DNA of 64,000 nt from Agarivorans albus (GTDB lineage: Bacteria; Pseudomonadota; Gammaproteobacteria; Enterobacterales; Celerinatantimonadaceae): contig NZ_AP023032.1 in NCBI RefSeq assembly GCF_019670105.1, positions 4,612,001 to 4,676,000 on the forward strand, in the 5' to 3' direction. Every line of letters begins with the position of its first letter. Position 1 is the stretch's first letter. The translations under genes and the position numbers were made by a program. The notes beneath the pieces were generated by a model that was not told the origin of the DNA, did not search any database, and was given only the letters and a program-made list of their open reading frames with translations. Of the stretch, positions 53,857-63,669 are shown piece after piece.

Positions 53857-54516
53857 TTATAGTGGCATGCGATACCCCAGTAACTTATAATGCATAGAAC
53901 CTTTTACGCCACTTTTGGGGTAAGAAGATCTGCTTACTTTTTGACCTTGATTTCCACCGAGAACCAAAACCGAGCTCCCGAGATCATTCAGAAAAAAACC
54001 TACATGACCTCCACTTACATTTTGGCTAACTCTTGAGAAAACCACTATACAGCCGAGTTCTGGATCATCAATTTCCTGCCCCCAATTCAACCAACTTTTA
54101 GCCCAAGCAGAATCTGTACCTAATCGACCAGTTTGTTCCATACACCAATTAGCAAAAGACGAACACCAAGGTGTGCTGTCCAGCTTAGCACTTGCTCGGT
54201 CGAGCGTAGTACTTGCGTGATATTCTAGTATTCTGGGATTATTACCAGCTCCTCCCACTTCAGTTACTCCTTCTTCCCTCAAAGCTACTTGGAACCAATC
54301 AGGGTACTCCTGACCAATATTCGCTGCAGCTAACTCAGCATGAACAGTATCCAACTCATCTTTACGAGGAACTAAAATGATCTGACCAACGTAGATAAGA
54401 TTTGGGTTATCTATATCTGGATTCTCGTCGAGCATTTGGCTCAATGTTATCCCATAGTGTCGTGCAAGCGCTCTAAATGTATCTCCACGACGAATGACGT
54501 AAGGTTTAACTTTCAT
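53857..54516 (-). CDS. LysM plus papain-like (TIGR02594-type) peptidoglycan hydrolase
   Basis: 219 residues. Residues 5-50 are a LysM peptidoglycan-binding domain (YVIRRGDTFRALARHYGIT ... IILVPRK). Residues 72-219 match the TIGR02594 NlpC/P60-CHAP-like group: NNPRILEYH, the catalytic Cys118 in STPWCSSFANWC, His171 in GGHVGFF, GGNQGQKV and the closing GYRMPL. It should cut peptide bonds in peptidoglycan. No signal peptide is present, so export must use another route (lysis, or a secretion system). AGGAG lies about 9 bases before the ATG. It is divergent from a lipoprotein gene. Confidence 0.85.
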   Translation of the reverse strand: MKVKPYVIRRGDTFRALARHYGITLSQMLDENPDIDNPNLIYVGQIILVPRKDELDTVHAELAAANIGQEYPDWFQVALREEGVTEVGGAGNNPRILEYHASTTLDRASAKLDSTPWCSSFANWCMEQTGRLGTDSAWAKSWLNWGQEIDDPELGCIVVFSRVSQNVSGGHVGFFLNDLGSSVLVLGGNQGQKVSRSSYPKSGVKGSMHYKLLGYRMPL

Positions 54517-54916
54517 ACTAAAGTACTCCTGAGTAAAATAGGCCTCCTTTAAAGTTAGCTGATCCTAATTGCTATATTAGCTTTTTTGACAATGTGCTTG
54601 AAAACTTCATCAGGGTATCTTTTGCCAGTACTTACCAATAATCAAAGCTGTTCAGCCAAGTGCATTCAGAATTATTGGGTCTTAGAGGGAAACGCAAAGA
54701 ACACTATTCGCTTTTGCTACTTTGTCTGTTGCAAAAACCGATGTGAAAATATAGTTAATTCCCCACTTTTATAGTGAATAAGCATTCTTAATGCGCCCAA
54801 ATTAAACTGGACAAAAACTTGTATACGTTCTATTTATTTCTTAGTACAAATAAGTAAGTTATCAACGCTATAAACTTTTCCTCTCTTTTAAACAGATACG
54901 AAAAAGGAATTTCAAT
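54517..54916. other. AT-rich 400-bp divergent intergenic region
   Basis: It separates the hydrolase and lipoprotein genes. A 62-codon frame at 54586-54774 has no ribosome site and no family-like features, so I do not call it. A weak promoter candidate for the lipoprotein is TGGACA (54808-54813), a 17-base spacer and TATTTA (54831-54836). I see no repeat or mobile-element ends. Confidence 0.5.
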
Positions 54917-56116
54917 ATGTCTGTTAAAACCCCATTTTTGGTTTTCATTACCATTGGCTTTTTGACTAGTTGTTCTACTTTCCGGCCACACTCTAACCCT
55001 TATAAAACAGATAATGGTATCTTTGCTTCGTGTATAGATAGCGACAAAATTTCAGGAGCAAGTCAAAGAGCCGATTTCTACCGATGTCACTATACAAATA
55101 TCTTAAATGATAGAGTCTCATGGGACAGAGGAAGTGGTATCGCAATAGCTACTGCACTTGCCGTAGCAGGATATAAGGGTATAACTGATGGTAGTAAGTC
55201 GAATATCGCTGGCTTATTAGCTGGCGCAGGCGGGGTTTATGCTGTTAACCAAATCCTCGCACTAGATAAAACCTCAGCAGTGTATGCCGCGGGAATAAAG
55301 GCTATCAGTTGCGTAGAAGCAAAATACCCTCAAGTGAGCTCGCAAAGGTCAGATGGAGCTTACGAAACTTTCCCCAAGTTATTAAGTGACACGAAATCCA
55401 CTATTGATAAAAAATTCAAAAAAGTAAAACAGTGTAACCACCCCTATGCCCCTACCGTTGAGTCTGCTTATCTACAACTTTTTAATCATTTAGCAGTGAT
55501 GTCCTATACGTTTTCAGAACAAGATGCCAAAATGAGTGCCGAACTAAACCATATCGATGCGAAAGTAAAAGCTGAAGTCAACCAGTTGCTGCCAAATATA
55601 GAATCAATTTATAAGATCGCTTCAACACGACATGATCTAACAATTTCAGAAACGCCCCCTTTAGCTGAGGAAGACTTTCGCAAAAGTTCACTTGTCAAAA
55701 ATGTTCAAGATAGAGAAAAAGAGTGTTATCAAATTGCTCAAGATTCTTATAATGCCGACCTGAAAACTGTACAAGCGCTTTTAGTCAGTTACAAAAAAAT
55801 CGTTGGTGCTCAACAAGGGTCTCAATCAGCGCCAATGTGCGAACTGATAATTAACAAAGAAATGCAGGTGGGTGATGGCACCACTAAGAACTACGAACTG
55901 AAAGTAAACGATCCTATGAATATCCCTGTCTTCAACGCAGATAACATTCGCGCATCTAGTTCCAATGAGAAGACTCTTAAAGCGAGTATAACTTTCAAAT
56001 CAACCGATGGTTCGCTTCAACTCACTTTAGAAGCTATTAGTATTGGTAACGCGGTAGTGTATGTGACAGACAGTGATAAAGGCAACACTGTTTCTTTGCA
56101 AGTCACTGTTAACTAA
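54917..56116 (+). CDS. Lipoprotein with C-terminal Ig-like repeat domain, function unknown
   Basis: 399 residues. The signal peptide ends in a lipobox (LTSC, Cys19) followed by Ser, which predicts an outer-membrane lipoprotein. Residues 70-115 hold a Gly/Ala-rich hydrophobic stretch (IAIATALAVAGYKG ... GLLAGAGGVYAV). A helical middle covers about 120-300. The last 84 residues resemble a bacterial Ig-like (BIG2) domain ending VSLQVTVN. The same 84-residue unit recurs as a separate ORF starting 2 bp after the stop. AAGGA precedes the ATG. I do not recognise the main part. It is divergent from the LysM hydrolase. Confidence 0.8.
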   Translation: MSVKTPFLVFITIGFLTSCSTFRPHSNPYKTDNGIFASCIDSDKISGASQRADFYRCHYTNILNDRVSWDRGSGIAIATALAVAGYKGITDGSKSNIAGLLAGAGGVYAVNQILALDKTSAVYAAGIKAISCVEAKYPQVSSQRSDGAYETFPKLLSDTKSTIDKKFKKVKQCNHPYAPTVESAYLQLFNHLAVMSYTFSEQDAKMSAELNHIDAKVKAEVNQLLPNIESIYKIASTRHDLTISETPPLAEEDFRKSSLVKNVQDREKECYQIAQDSYNADLKTVQALLVSYKKIVGAQQGSQSAPMCELIINKEMQVGDGTTKNYELKVNDPMNIPVFNADNIRASSSNEKTLKASITFKSTDGSLQLTLEAISIGNAVVYVTDSDKGNTVSLQVTVN

Positions 56117-56118
56117 AA

Positions 56119-56373
56119 ATGCAGTTGGGTGATGACACCACTCACAAAAACGAACTTAATAAAAACAACAATAAGACAATATCTATCTTAAACACAATTA
56201 ACGTTGGCACAACTAGTAGCAATAAGAAGGCCCTTAGAGCAAGTATAACTGTCGGCTTAACCAGCAGTGCACGCCAACACAATTTGCAAGCTATTAATAC
56301 GGATGACGCGACAGGGAGGTTGAGAGACAAAGATACTGGCTACACAGTATATCTGAACATCAAAATAAAATAA
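56119..56373 (+). CDS. 84-residue duplicate of the lipoprotein C-terminal domain
   Basis: This ORF aligns without gaps to residues 316-399 of the upstream lipoprotein. By eye, 33 of 84 positions are identical, including MQxGDxTT at the start and ASIT and DxGxTVxL later. It therefore arose by tandem duplication of about 255 bp. It lacks a signal peptide and a Shine-Dalgarno sequence; its ATG follows the stop by two bases, so expression would need reinitiation. The frame remains open despite strong divergence. It is either a functional small protein or a slowly decaying repeat. Confidence 0.55.
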   Translation: MQLGDDTTHKNELNKNNNKTISILNTINVGTTSSNKKALRASITVGLTSSARQHNLQAINTDDATGRLRDKDTGYTVYLNIKIK

Positions 56374-56430
56374 TAAAACTAACGAATCAGTCGCCGAGAT
56401 TATGGAAAGCTACACTTATCAAAGACTTAA

Positions 56431-56456
56431 AAAAGCCGCTTTTCAAGCGGCTTTTT
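56431..56456. terminator. Bidirectional intrinsic terminator
   Basis: An 11-bp perfect stem, AAAAGCCGCTT / AAGCGGCTTTT (56431-56441 and 56445-56455), with a 3-base loop and A/T tracts on both sides. It serves the lipoprotein region (plus) and the pullulanase gene (minus). Confidence 0.9.
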
Positions 56457-56475
56457 AGTTCTTACATGCTAAGCA

Positions 56476-59400
56476 CTAACGCACTGTTAGGCTTATTGCC
56501 GCAGGGTCGGAGGCATCTAGTATAAAGTCATAGCTGCCTGCCACTGCAGGGGTAAAGCTTAAGTTTGCTCCACCATCGAACAGTTGCAGCGGTAACTCTG
56601 GGTTTACCAGCGTTTCTGTACCACCACCAAGATTGATGCTAGTCCAATCAGGATCGGCTAACTTGAACAAGTAAGTTTGCGCGTCTAACTGCACAGTAAT
56701 CTCGTATTTTCCGCTACCGTGATAAAGCATTTGGCTATCTGGGCCAGCGGCCCAGCCATTCATGTCACCGCGCAGGTAGACCGCCGTATAACCATATGGA
56801 GAAAACTCCTCATCAGCAGCAACAATAAGTACTGGATTTTCAGGGTCATCAGCCTGGAGTGCTATTCTAAGCGGAGTTGCCTCTTCGAGAGTAATGCTTA
56901 AGTTGCCACCACCTGACTCAAGCGTTTTAAAACTTGAGGCATCAAACTCTCTACCATCTACACCTGCACCAAAGTTTAAATTAGCCCAAGTAGCGTCGGC
57001 CACTTTGAACTCGGTGGTTCCAGCAGGGAAGGTGACGCTAACATCGTAAGTATCCGCGCCTTTAAACTCAAAAGCTAAGCTAGTATCCCAGCCATTTAGA
57101 TCGCCACGTAGGTATACAGTTTCGCTGTAAGGCTGAGCAGGCTCTTCGCCGCCCACCAATAGGAACTTAGCTTCAAATGGCGCTAGCTCTATCCCAACCA
57201 TTCCACCTACAAACGCATATTGATCGTCACTCTGCAGATCTTGGAAAGTATTGTGGTTACTCAGTCCCATAAAGGTTGTTGGTATTTCCACTAACTCAGT
57301 GGTTGCGGCCATATTAGCAATGTAGAGAACTTGCTGTTCACCTAGGCTCTTCATATCGGCGTATAACTCACCAACACTCAATACACTTAGGCGTTCACCT
57401 TGGCTAAGCGCAGGATAATTAGCGCGAAGCTGCATAAGTTCGGCGATGTAGTCGCGAAGCTCTGCTTGTTGGGCATTAGCGGTAAATACTTCACCGCCTT
57501 GCTCGCTGGCTAATCCTTCCACTTTACCGCTAGAACGAGATACATGGTCATCACACAAACCTGCAATTGCTCCAACGCCGCCGTCACTCGCACAATCTAA
57601 CCTTTCTGCAAAATTAGCCACTTCATCACCAATCTCATCACCATAGTACAAGGTAATAGGGCCAGTGTACGCAGCTAAGAAAGCGTAAGCTGCTTTGTGG
57701 CGTTGCCAGTACTCGGCATCACTAGGCTCGGCGATACCTGCACGTTGCAGTAAATCACCAAAACGAACTACATCGTGGTTGGTAATCATTAAGTTAGGGA
57801 TGGCGTGCTCTGGGTATACTGCATGGGTATCAAATATACCTGCAAGTGTAGAGGCATCTGTAAAGAAGAAGCCGTCTTCTTGAGCAGCAAAGTTTTGCAC
57901 CACACGATAGCGACCAGGGAAGTCGAAAGCGCTACATAAACCGTGTTGCTCATTGGTTCCGTAGCCTGTTTCGGCAATTTGGTCTTCGCCAGACCAGATT
58001 TCGGCAACCATGTAACCCAGTGGGTTAACGGTTTCGCCATTCATCTGGTAGCTTACGCCTTGCGAAGCTTCAGCCACCGCTTGGCGGATCTCGCCCCAAG
58101 CGCCTACCGGTACTTGATAGGCTTGGTCTAAACGCCAACCGTCAATTTTCAGCTCTTCGATCCAGAACTTGGCGACTTCTTTAAAGAAGGCCAAATCTTC
58201 TGGATACTCAGATCGGCGGCCAAGGCTACCTTGTGCAGGCCCTGTTTCGGTAACTGCTAGGCCGTTTGGCGATGCGTAGTCTTGAGCATTTGATTTAAAG
58301 TGACCAAATACACCATCGAAGAATACATACATGCCACGGGCGTGAGCTTCATCAACCAGGGTTTTAGCTAACTGCATATCACCAAAATTAGGGTCGATAT
58401 TGAAGTAGTTGGTAGCAAAGTAACCTGTTGCATCTAAGCGATCTATCCAGTGCTCTTGGCCATCAACTGCTATCGTTTCAAACACTGGTGTTAGCCAAAC
58501 GGCATTCATACCCAGTGATTGAATATAATCTAGCGAGTCGATAATGCCTTGCAAATCACCTTTGTGATGGCTGCTGCCATAACCAGTGCCGTAATCTGCA
58601 TTACTGTCACCGTCGATAAAGGCTTCGGTCATTACTTGGTAAATACGCAAGTCGTTGAACTTAGCTTGATCTTCGGCAGCGCATTGGAAGGCAAGATAGT
58701 CATACTCTGGCTCTTCGCTATAACCTTGGAACGCTAGTAGGCGAGTAGCATATTCGCGACCATCGGCAATAACCGCAACAGCACGCTCAGGGTAGTTAGT
58801 GAGGTTGAGTTGTAAATCAGCCTCTACGACTTTGTTTAACGCGCCATCTCGAATGATGTAGTTGAAACAACCATCTAGTGTGGCTAAGTCTACTTCCCAG
58901 TAAGGGCCGTATTCATCAACACCCGCGGGTGCGATGCTTTGATCGGCCCAGTCTAGTGTCATACTTGGATCTGCTGCGCTACAGCTAGCATCATTCCAAA
59001 TGTACAGTGACCAACTGGCATATTTGATGTCTGGGTCTGTCACTGGCGACTCGGCATCAACAAAGCTAATTACCGCTTTTCCATCGGCCACTACTGGCTC
59101 TGGGATCTCGGTTTTAACCGTGCCAATTTCACACACATTTAAAGTGGCTTGGTCACCCGATACATCTAGGTTAAAGGCGTAACGACCTTCACTAAGGGTA
59201 ATGCTGTTATTGCTTAAGCCTGCGTCACCACTTACTGCAAGGTACTCAACATCGGTTTCAAGCTCAATCAAGCTGTCGTCTTCCACCACAAAATACTGGG
59301 TGCCCCAATCGTCGGTGGCCAGCTTGAACATGAAGGTGCCGCTAAAGTCAGCCACCGCCTGATAAAGACCATTACCTTTATGACTAAAGGCGTAGGCCGC

Positions 59401-62400
59401 GTCCCAAGCCCAATCTGAGTTTTCACCACGAATGGCTAAGGCTTCAGCAAGTGGACCGTCTTCCGCCACAGTAGCTAGCTCACTACACACTGCGCCAACA
59501 TCTGCAAAACTTACCGATAGACTAGGCGCTGCAATATCAGACGCATTAAGCGTAAAGGTATAATCTGATGACGCAGCTACGCTCAAACTTAGGTTGTCGT
59601 TACTACCCGGCTGCAAGGTTACGCTTTCGCCACCAGCCACTAAAGCTAAACCACCGCCCAAGTTAACCGTACTCCAATCGGCACTGGCTAACTTAAAGCC
59701 ATAATCACCCGCAGCAAGATTAACGGTTTGGCTGTAAATACCACCGCCAATGTAGCTAAATGGTAAGTTCTCGCCCCAACCATTCATATCACCGCGCAGT
59801 AATACCGCTGTATCGCCATAGGGTGCTTCTTCAACTTGGGAAGTAATGCTTACCGTTGCGATGCTTGGGTCAGCCTTGTCTACGGCAAAGCGGATCAAGT
59901 ATTGGCCATCTTCTGCAATGGTCACACTTAGGTTGTCAGCACCGGTAACAATTGGCAACGAACCTTGAGCAACAACAGCACTAAAGCCACCGTAGTTAAC
60001 CCCTTGCCCGCCCCAATCTGCATCGGCAAATTTGAACTCGTAGCTGCCTGCCACTATTTCAACTAAGGCACTGTATTCACCGTCGTAGACGTACTCTAGT
60101 GGGTTGTCGGTAGACCAACCATTCATGCCACCACGCAGGTACACCACGGTGTCACCAAAGGTAGGTTGGGCTGGGTCGTACTTATCAGTAACCGGAATAC
60201 CCACTCCTTGCTCATTACCTTGTGGCAGAACAAATACTACGGTGCTGTAGGCAGGTACGTTAATCGCAGTGCCGTTAACACTTGCCGAGGCTAGTACAGA
60301 ATCCACCGACTGCACTTGGCTAGGGTGTAGCTCTAAACCGGCAATGCCAGTATCAAAACCAACAAGATCTGCACCTGCGTTAAAGGCGATTAAGATAGCA
60401 TCGTAGTTAGGGTCAAGATCTTCAAGGCCGGCACCGTCATTCACCGACATTAGAATTAGACCCGGCGTTTGCGCGCTGCCCATGTTGTGGTAATCCACAC
60501 GAGTAGTAATCGCCTCTGCGCTACCCAAACCAATCAATGGTGTGGCGTTACGCAGTGCTAGGTACTCGTTGAATACCGCTTTAGCTTGGGCAATATCTCC
60601 AGCTGCTACGTCGGTGCTTGGGTCGGCAATAATCTGACCAATTAGTGGGTAGTTTCCGTCTAGGCCATCTTTACCGTAACGGGGTAAACCCACATTCCAG
60701 TTATTGTCTTGAGCGGTGAAATCTACCTTGTTGTACCAATCACCCGAGTCGTAGCTGTCTCGCTCCATAGATTTAGAACGAAGAACATCAGAGCCCATGT
60801 GAATAAACGGTACGCCTTGGCCTAGTAGCGGGAAGCTCAAAGCAAAGCTTTGCGCACGCACGCGATCGCTAGGGCTCATACCGCTTGGCAATTTGTACTG
60901 GTTAATGTCCCACAGTGTTTGGTTGTCGTGCTTAGAAACGTAAGACACAGCCTCCAAAGGAGAGGCAGTATAACCAGCAGGTTGGCCGTTATAGTCAACT
61001 TCGCTACCCGTAACTACTTGGTCATTGGCATCGATTAGCTTAAAGCTAGACAACAAGCCTGCCAGCTCTACCCGTGCTATGTCGGTATGCTGTAACAATA
61101 CTAGCTTGGTGGCTTCATCACTGGCATTTAGCTCATTGGGATCATGGAATAAACCATTGGCTAAACCTTGAGAACCGCGAATCGCTTCGGCGCTATCAAA
61201 TGGGCTGCCGCCACGAACTACGTCGCGCATCCGATCGGAGAATGAACCAATGCCGGTTCCAGCTAAGTTAAGCTGGGTTGCTTGAACAAAACGAGCATCG
61301 TTTTGTACTTCACCAAAATTCCAACCTTCACCGTAGAAGTAGTTGTCTGGATCTGCCGCTTTAACCGCCGCTAAAGATTCTTCCATAGCCGCTAAAGGCT
61401 GATGCCCCATGAGGTCAAAGCGGAAGGCATCGATGCCGTAATCACGCGTCCAAATAACCAAAGTGTCTTTCATCAATTTGGCCATCATGGCATGTTCGGT
61501 GGCAGTATTATCACAACAGGTAGAGGTTTCTACCGCACCAGTAATGGCATTGCGACGCTGGTAATAACCAGGAACCACTTTATCCAGCACTGATTTATCG
61601 TTTAGGCCAGAGGCATTAGTGTGGTTATACACCACGTCCATGGCTACCCGTAAACCCATTTCGTGCACCGACTGCACCATGGCGCGGAATTCTTTAATTC
61701 GCGCAAAACCATCTGGGTTACTGGCATAGCTGCCTTCAGGTGCGCCAAAGTGGAATGGGTCGTAACCCCAGTTAAAGCCGTCTAACCAGCGTAATGAGTC
61801 AACAATGTCGTCGGCACATTCGGTGCTAGGGTCACAGGCTTCTAATAAGTCGGCAATCACCGCACCATTAGATTCAACGCCACACAAGGCATTGTCTGGC
61901 TGAATACTACATAACTTGCCTACAGTGTCGCTAATTTCAACACGGCGCTTCTCGTCTTCTTCAACGGTGGCAATGTCAAAAGCAGGCAACAAGTGAAGGT
62001 GGGTAAGGCCAGCTTGTTTTAGCTCGGCAAGGTGCTGCATTGGCGCAGAATCTAGCTCCGTAAAGGCTAGGTACTTACCACGGTTTTCTTCACTAGTTGA
62101 TAGGTCATGCGCACTAAAGTCACGTACATGGGCTTCGTAAATGCTCATGTTAGTCATAGGCAGCTCAGGCACTACGTGAGAATCCCAACCGGCTGGCTTG
62201 GTTTTACGGTGCTCTAAATCAACAACTTGTGAATACAGAGAGTTAGTCGCCAAGCTTAGCGAGTAAGGGTCGGTTACCTCTAGCGTTTCTACTTCACCAG
62301 AAGCTGGGTGATAAACCTCTACCACGTAACGATAATATTGTCCGTGTTTAACTCGCGTATCAACCAACCAAGTACCTAAGTCTGCTTGCCACTCCATTGA

Positions 62401-63669
62401 GTAAGCACGCTTGGCTTTTTTACGTTTGTTGTAAGTTTGCAGAGTTACCGATTGAGCCGTTGGTGCCCAAAGTTGGAATTGATAACCTTTTTGGCTGGGG
62501 CTTACGCCTAGCTGAACAGCATCATCATTGGCCGCGGCATATAAGCTATCTAACGCGCCAGCAAACTGCACCTCGGTAGTTTTATACACATAACCTTCGG
62601 CGGTAAGCGCCATCGCAACCACTTCGCCTTTCAGCAAGCTCTTTAGGTTTGCATCATCTGGTAGTTGATAAGCAGAGCTAAAGTCTAGGTGAGGGAAGGC
62701 GGCTTGCGCTTCATCACTCACTTGACCCGGCTCTAGCATCACCATTTGGTATGCGCCATCTACTGTGCCATCACTGTTTACCGTAAAGCTACCATCGGCA
62801 GAGGAGTACAAACGTACATAATCTGCAGCAATAGCGTCTGCCCACACCAAGGTATTTGCATCAACCAAGTGGGCCGAGGCATTAATAATGCCCAAACCAG
62901 GAGGGTTAGTACTCCAAGCCTCTTCTCGGCTATCAAATATCTGGCTATTGCCTTGAATAACGCTCACACTGCGATCGGTGAACTGGTCAAAAGAAATAGC
63001 TAAATCAGCATCAATTAACTTAGAAAGGCTACCGTCACGAATAATCACGTTGGCACAGCCAGACTCTTTGTTTAAATCCACTTCCCAGTAGGGACCATAT
63101 TGATCATGACCTGCTGGTACCAGAGATTGATCGGCCCATTCGGCATTTAATGCCGACTCAGCAATGGCATCACAAGCAGCGTTGTTCCATAAATGAAGCG
63201 ACCACGAGGCGTAATCGGCTGCAGCATCTTCACGAGTGGCCGCTGCTGGGTCAATATAGTTCAAACGCAGCTGATTTGGGCCAGCCAGTGCTAACTCTGT
63301 TGGCGGTGTAAGGTCAATATCGGGGTTAGCAACAGGTGGGAAATGCGGCTCCCAAGGCTTGTCGACACAGGCAACAACAAGCTGCATGTAGTCTTGTTCG
63401 GCCATTACGTCTTGTTCGGGGGTAACCGTACAAGATTGCGTCATCGGCTCGTCAACAACCGCAACGGTAAAGGCTTGCTCCGCTGGTAATTTGGTTTTAA
63501 ATACAAAAGGACCATCTTGAGTGATGGCCAATGGTTTTTTCTCGTTTAACTGTAGGCTTAACTTGCCGTTTAAGCCCTCTACTTCTCCGCCAACGTTATA
63601 ACACGCCGTTAAGAGAAGCGATCCAGCCACTACTGCTGAATGCTTTGTCCACCCGCTGAATAAAATCAT
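56476..63669 (-). CDS. Giant amylopullulanase lipoprotein: type I pullulanase plus alpha-amylase GH13 domains
   Basis: 2397 residues. The lipobox LTAC (Cys23) predicts a surface or outer-membrane lipoprotein. In order: a pullulanase-associated (PUD) domain (about 90-220); a CBM48-like region (QLWAPTAQSVTLQ); a GH13 pullulanase core with YNHT, FRFDLMG (nucleophile, about 749), GEGWNFG (about 780) and KHDNQTLWD (about 909); three repeats with an RGxMNGW-like core (about 1174, 1290, 1415); a second PUD (about 1530-1640); a second GH13 domain with GWRLDQAYQ (about 1847), VAEIWSGED (about 1887) and TNHDVVRF (about 1964); and two more repeats (about 2186, 2297). It should debranch and cut starch or glycogen outside the cell. 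Confidence 0.92.
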   Translation of the reverse strand: MILFSGWTKHSAVVAGSLLLTACYNVGGEVEGLNGKLSLQLNEKKPLAITQDGPFVFKTKLPAEQAFTVAVVDEPMTQSCTVTPEQDVMAEQDYMQLVVACVDKPWEPHFPPVANPDIDLTPPTELALAGPNQLRLNYIDPAAATREDAAADYASWSLHLWNNAACDAIAESALNAEWADQSLVPAGHDQYGPYWEVDLNKESGCANVIIRDGSLSKLIDADLAISFDQFTDRSVSVIQGNSQIFDSREEAWSTNPPGLGIINASAHLVDANTLVWADAIAADYVRLYSSADGSFTVNSDGTVDGAYQMVMLEPGQVSDEAQAAFPHLDFSSAYQLPDDANLKSLLKGEVVAMALTAEGYVYKTTEVQFAGALDSLYAAANDDAVQLGVSPSQKGYQFQLWAPTAQSVTLQTYNKRKKAKRAYSMEWQADLGTWLVDTRVKHGQYYRYVVEVYHPASGEVETLEVTDPYSLSLATNSLYSQVVDLEHRKTKPAGWDSHVVPELPMTNMSIYEAHVRDFSAHDLSTSEENRGKYLAFTELDSAPMQHLAELKQAGLTHLHLLPAFDIATVEEDEKRRVEISDTVGKLCSIQPDNALCGVESNGAVIADLLEACDPSTECADDIVDSLRWLDGFNWGYDPFHFGAPEGSYASNPDGFARIKEFRAMVQSVHEMGLRVAMDVVYNHTNASGLNDKSVLDKVVPGYYQRRNAITGAVETSTCCDNTATEHAMMAKLMKDTLVIWTRDYGIDAFRFDLMGHQPLAAMEESLAAVKAADPDNYFYGEGWNFGEVQNDARFVQATQLNLAGTGIGSFSDRMRDVVRGGSPFDSAEAIRGSQGLANGLFHDPNELNASDEATKLVLLQHTDIARVELAGLLSSFKLIDANDQVVTGSEVDYNGQPAGYTASPLEAVSYVSKHDNQTLWDINQYKLPSGMSPSDRVRAQSFALSFPLLGQGVPFIHMGSDVLRSKSMERDSYDSGDWYNKVDFTAQDNNWNVGLPRYGKDGLDGNYPLIGQIIADPSTDVAAGDIAQAKAVFNEYLALRNATPLIGLGSAEAITTRVDYHNMGSAQTPGLILMSVNDGAGLEDLDPNYDAILIAFNAGADLVGFDTGIAGLELHPSQVQSVDSVLASASVNGTAINVPAYSTVVFVLPQGNEQGVGIPVTDKYDPAQPTFGDTVVYLRGGMNGWSTDNPLEYVYDGEYSALVEIVAGSYEFKFADADWGGQGVNYGGFSAVVAQGSLPIVTGADNLSVTIAEDGQYLIRFAVDKADPSIATVSITSQVEEAPYGDTAVLLRGDMNGWGENLPFSYIGGGIYSQTVNLAAGDYGFKLASADWSTVNLGGGLALVAGGESVTLQPGSNDNLSLSVAASSDYTFTLNASDIAAPSLSVSFADVGAVCSELATVAEDGPLAEALAIRGENSDWAWDAAYAFSHKGNGLYQAVADFSGTFMFKLATDDWGTQYFVVEDDSLIELETDVEYLAVSGDAGLSNNSITLSEGRYAFNLDVSGDQATLNVCEIGTVKTEIPEPVVADGKAVISFVDAESPVTDPDIKYASWSLYIWNDASCSAADPSMTLDWADQSIAPAGVDEYGPYWEVDLATLDGCFNYIIRDGALNKVVEADLQLNLTNYPERAVAVIADGREYATRLLAFQGYSEEPEYDYLAFQCAAEDQAKFNDLRIYQVMTEAFIDGDSNADYGTGYGSSHHKGDLQGIIDSLDYIQSLGMNAVWLTPVFETIAVDGQEHWIDRLDATGYFATNYFNIDPNFGDMQLAKTLVDEAHARGMYVFFDGVFGHFKSNAQDYASPNGLAVTETGPAQGSLGRRSEYPEDLAFFKEVAKFWIEELKIDGWRLDQAYQVPVGAWGEIRQAVAEASQGVSYQMNGETVNPLGYMVAEIWSGEDQIAETGYGTNEQHGLCSAFDFPGRYRVVQNFAAQEDGFFFTDASTLAGIFDTHAVYPEHAIPNLMITNHDVVRFGDLLQRAGIAEPSDAEYWQRHKAAYAFLAAYTGPITLYYGDEIGDEVANFAERLDCASDGGVGAIAGLCDDHVSRSSGKVEGLASEQGGEVFTANAQQAELRDYIAELMQLRANYPALSQGERLSVLSVGELYADMKSLGEQQVLYIANMAATTELVEIPTTFMGLSNHNTFQDLQSDDQYAFVGGMVGIELAPFEAKFLLVGGEEPAQPYSETVYLRGDLNGWDTSLAFEFKGADTYDVSVTFPAGTTEFKVADATWANLNFGAGVDGREFDASSFKTLESGGGNLSITLEEATPLRIALQADDPENPVLIVAADEEFSPYGYTAVYLRGDMNGWAAGPDSQMLYHGSGKYEITVQLDAQTYLFKLADPDWTSINLGGGTETLVNPELPLQLFDGGANLSFTPAVAGSYDFILDASDPAAISLTVR

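Noticed and set aside
54586-54774. 62-codon open frame in the hydrolase-lipoprotein gap
   Set aside because: No Shine-Dalgarno sequence and no recognisable features; the Cys-rich composition looks like chance in an AT-rich gap.
59000-60200. Apparent repeats in the pullulanase DNA
   Set aside because: These are diverged protein modules, not direct DNA repeats; I list them as domains instead of a repeat feature.
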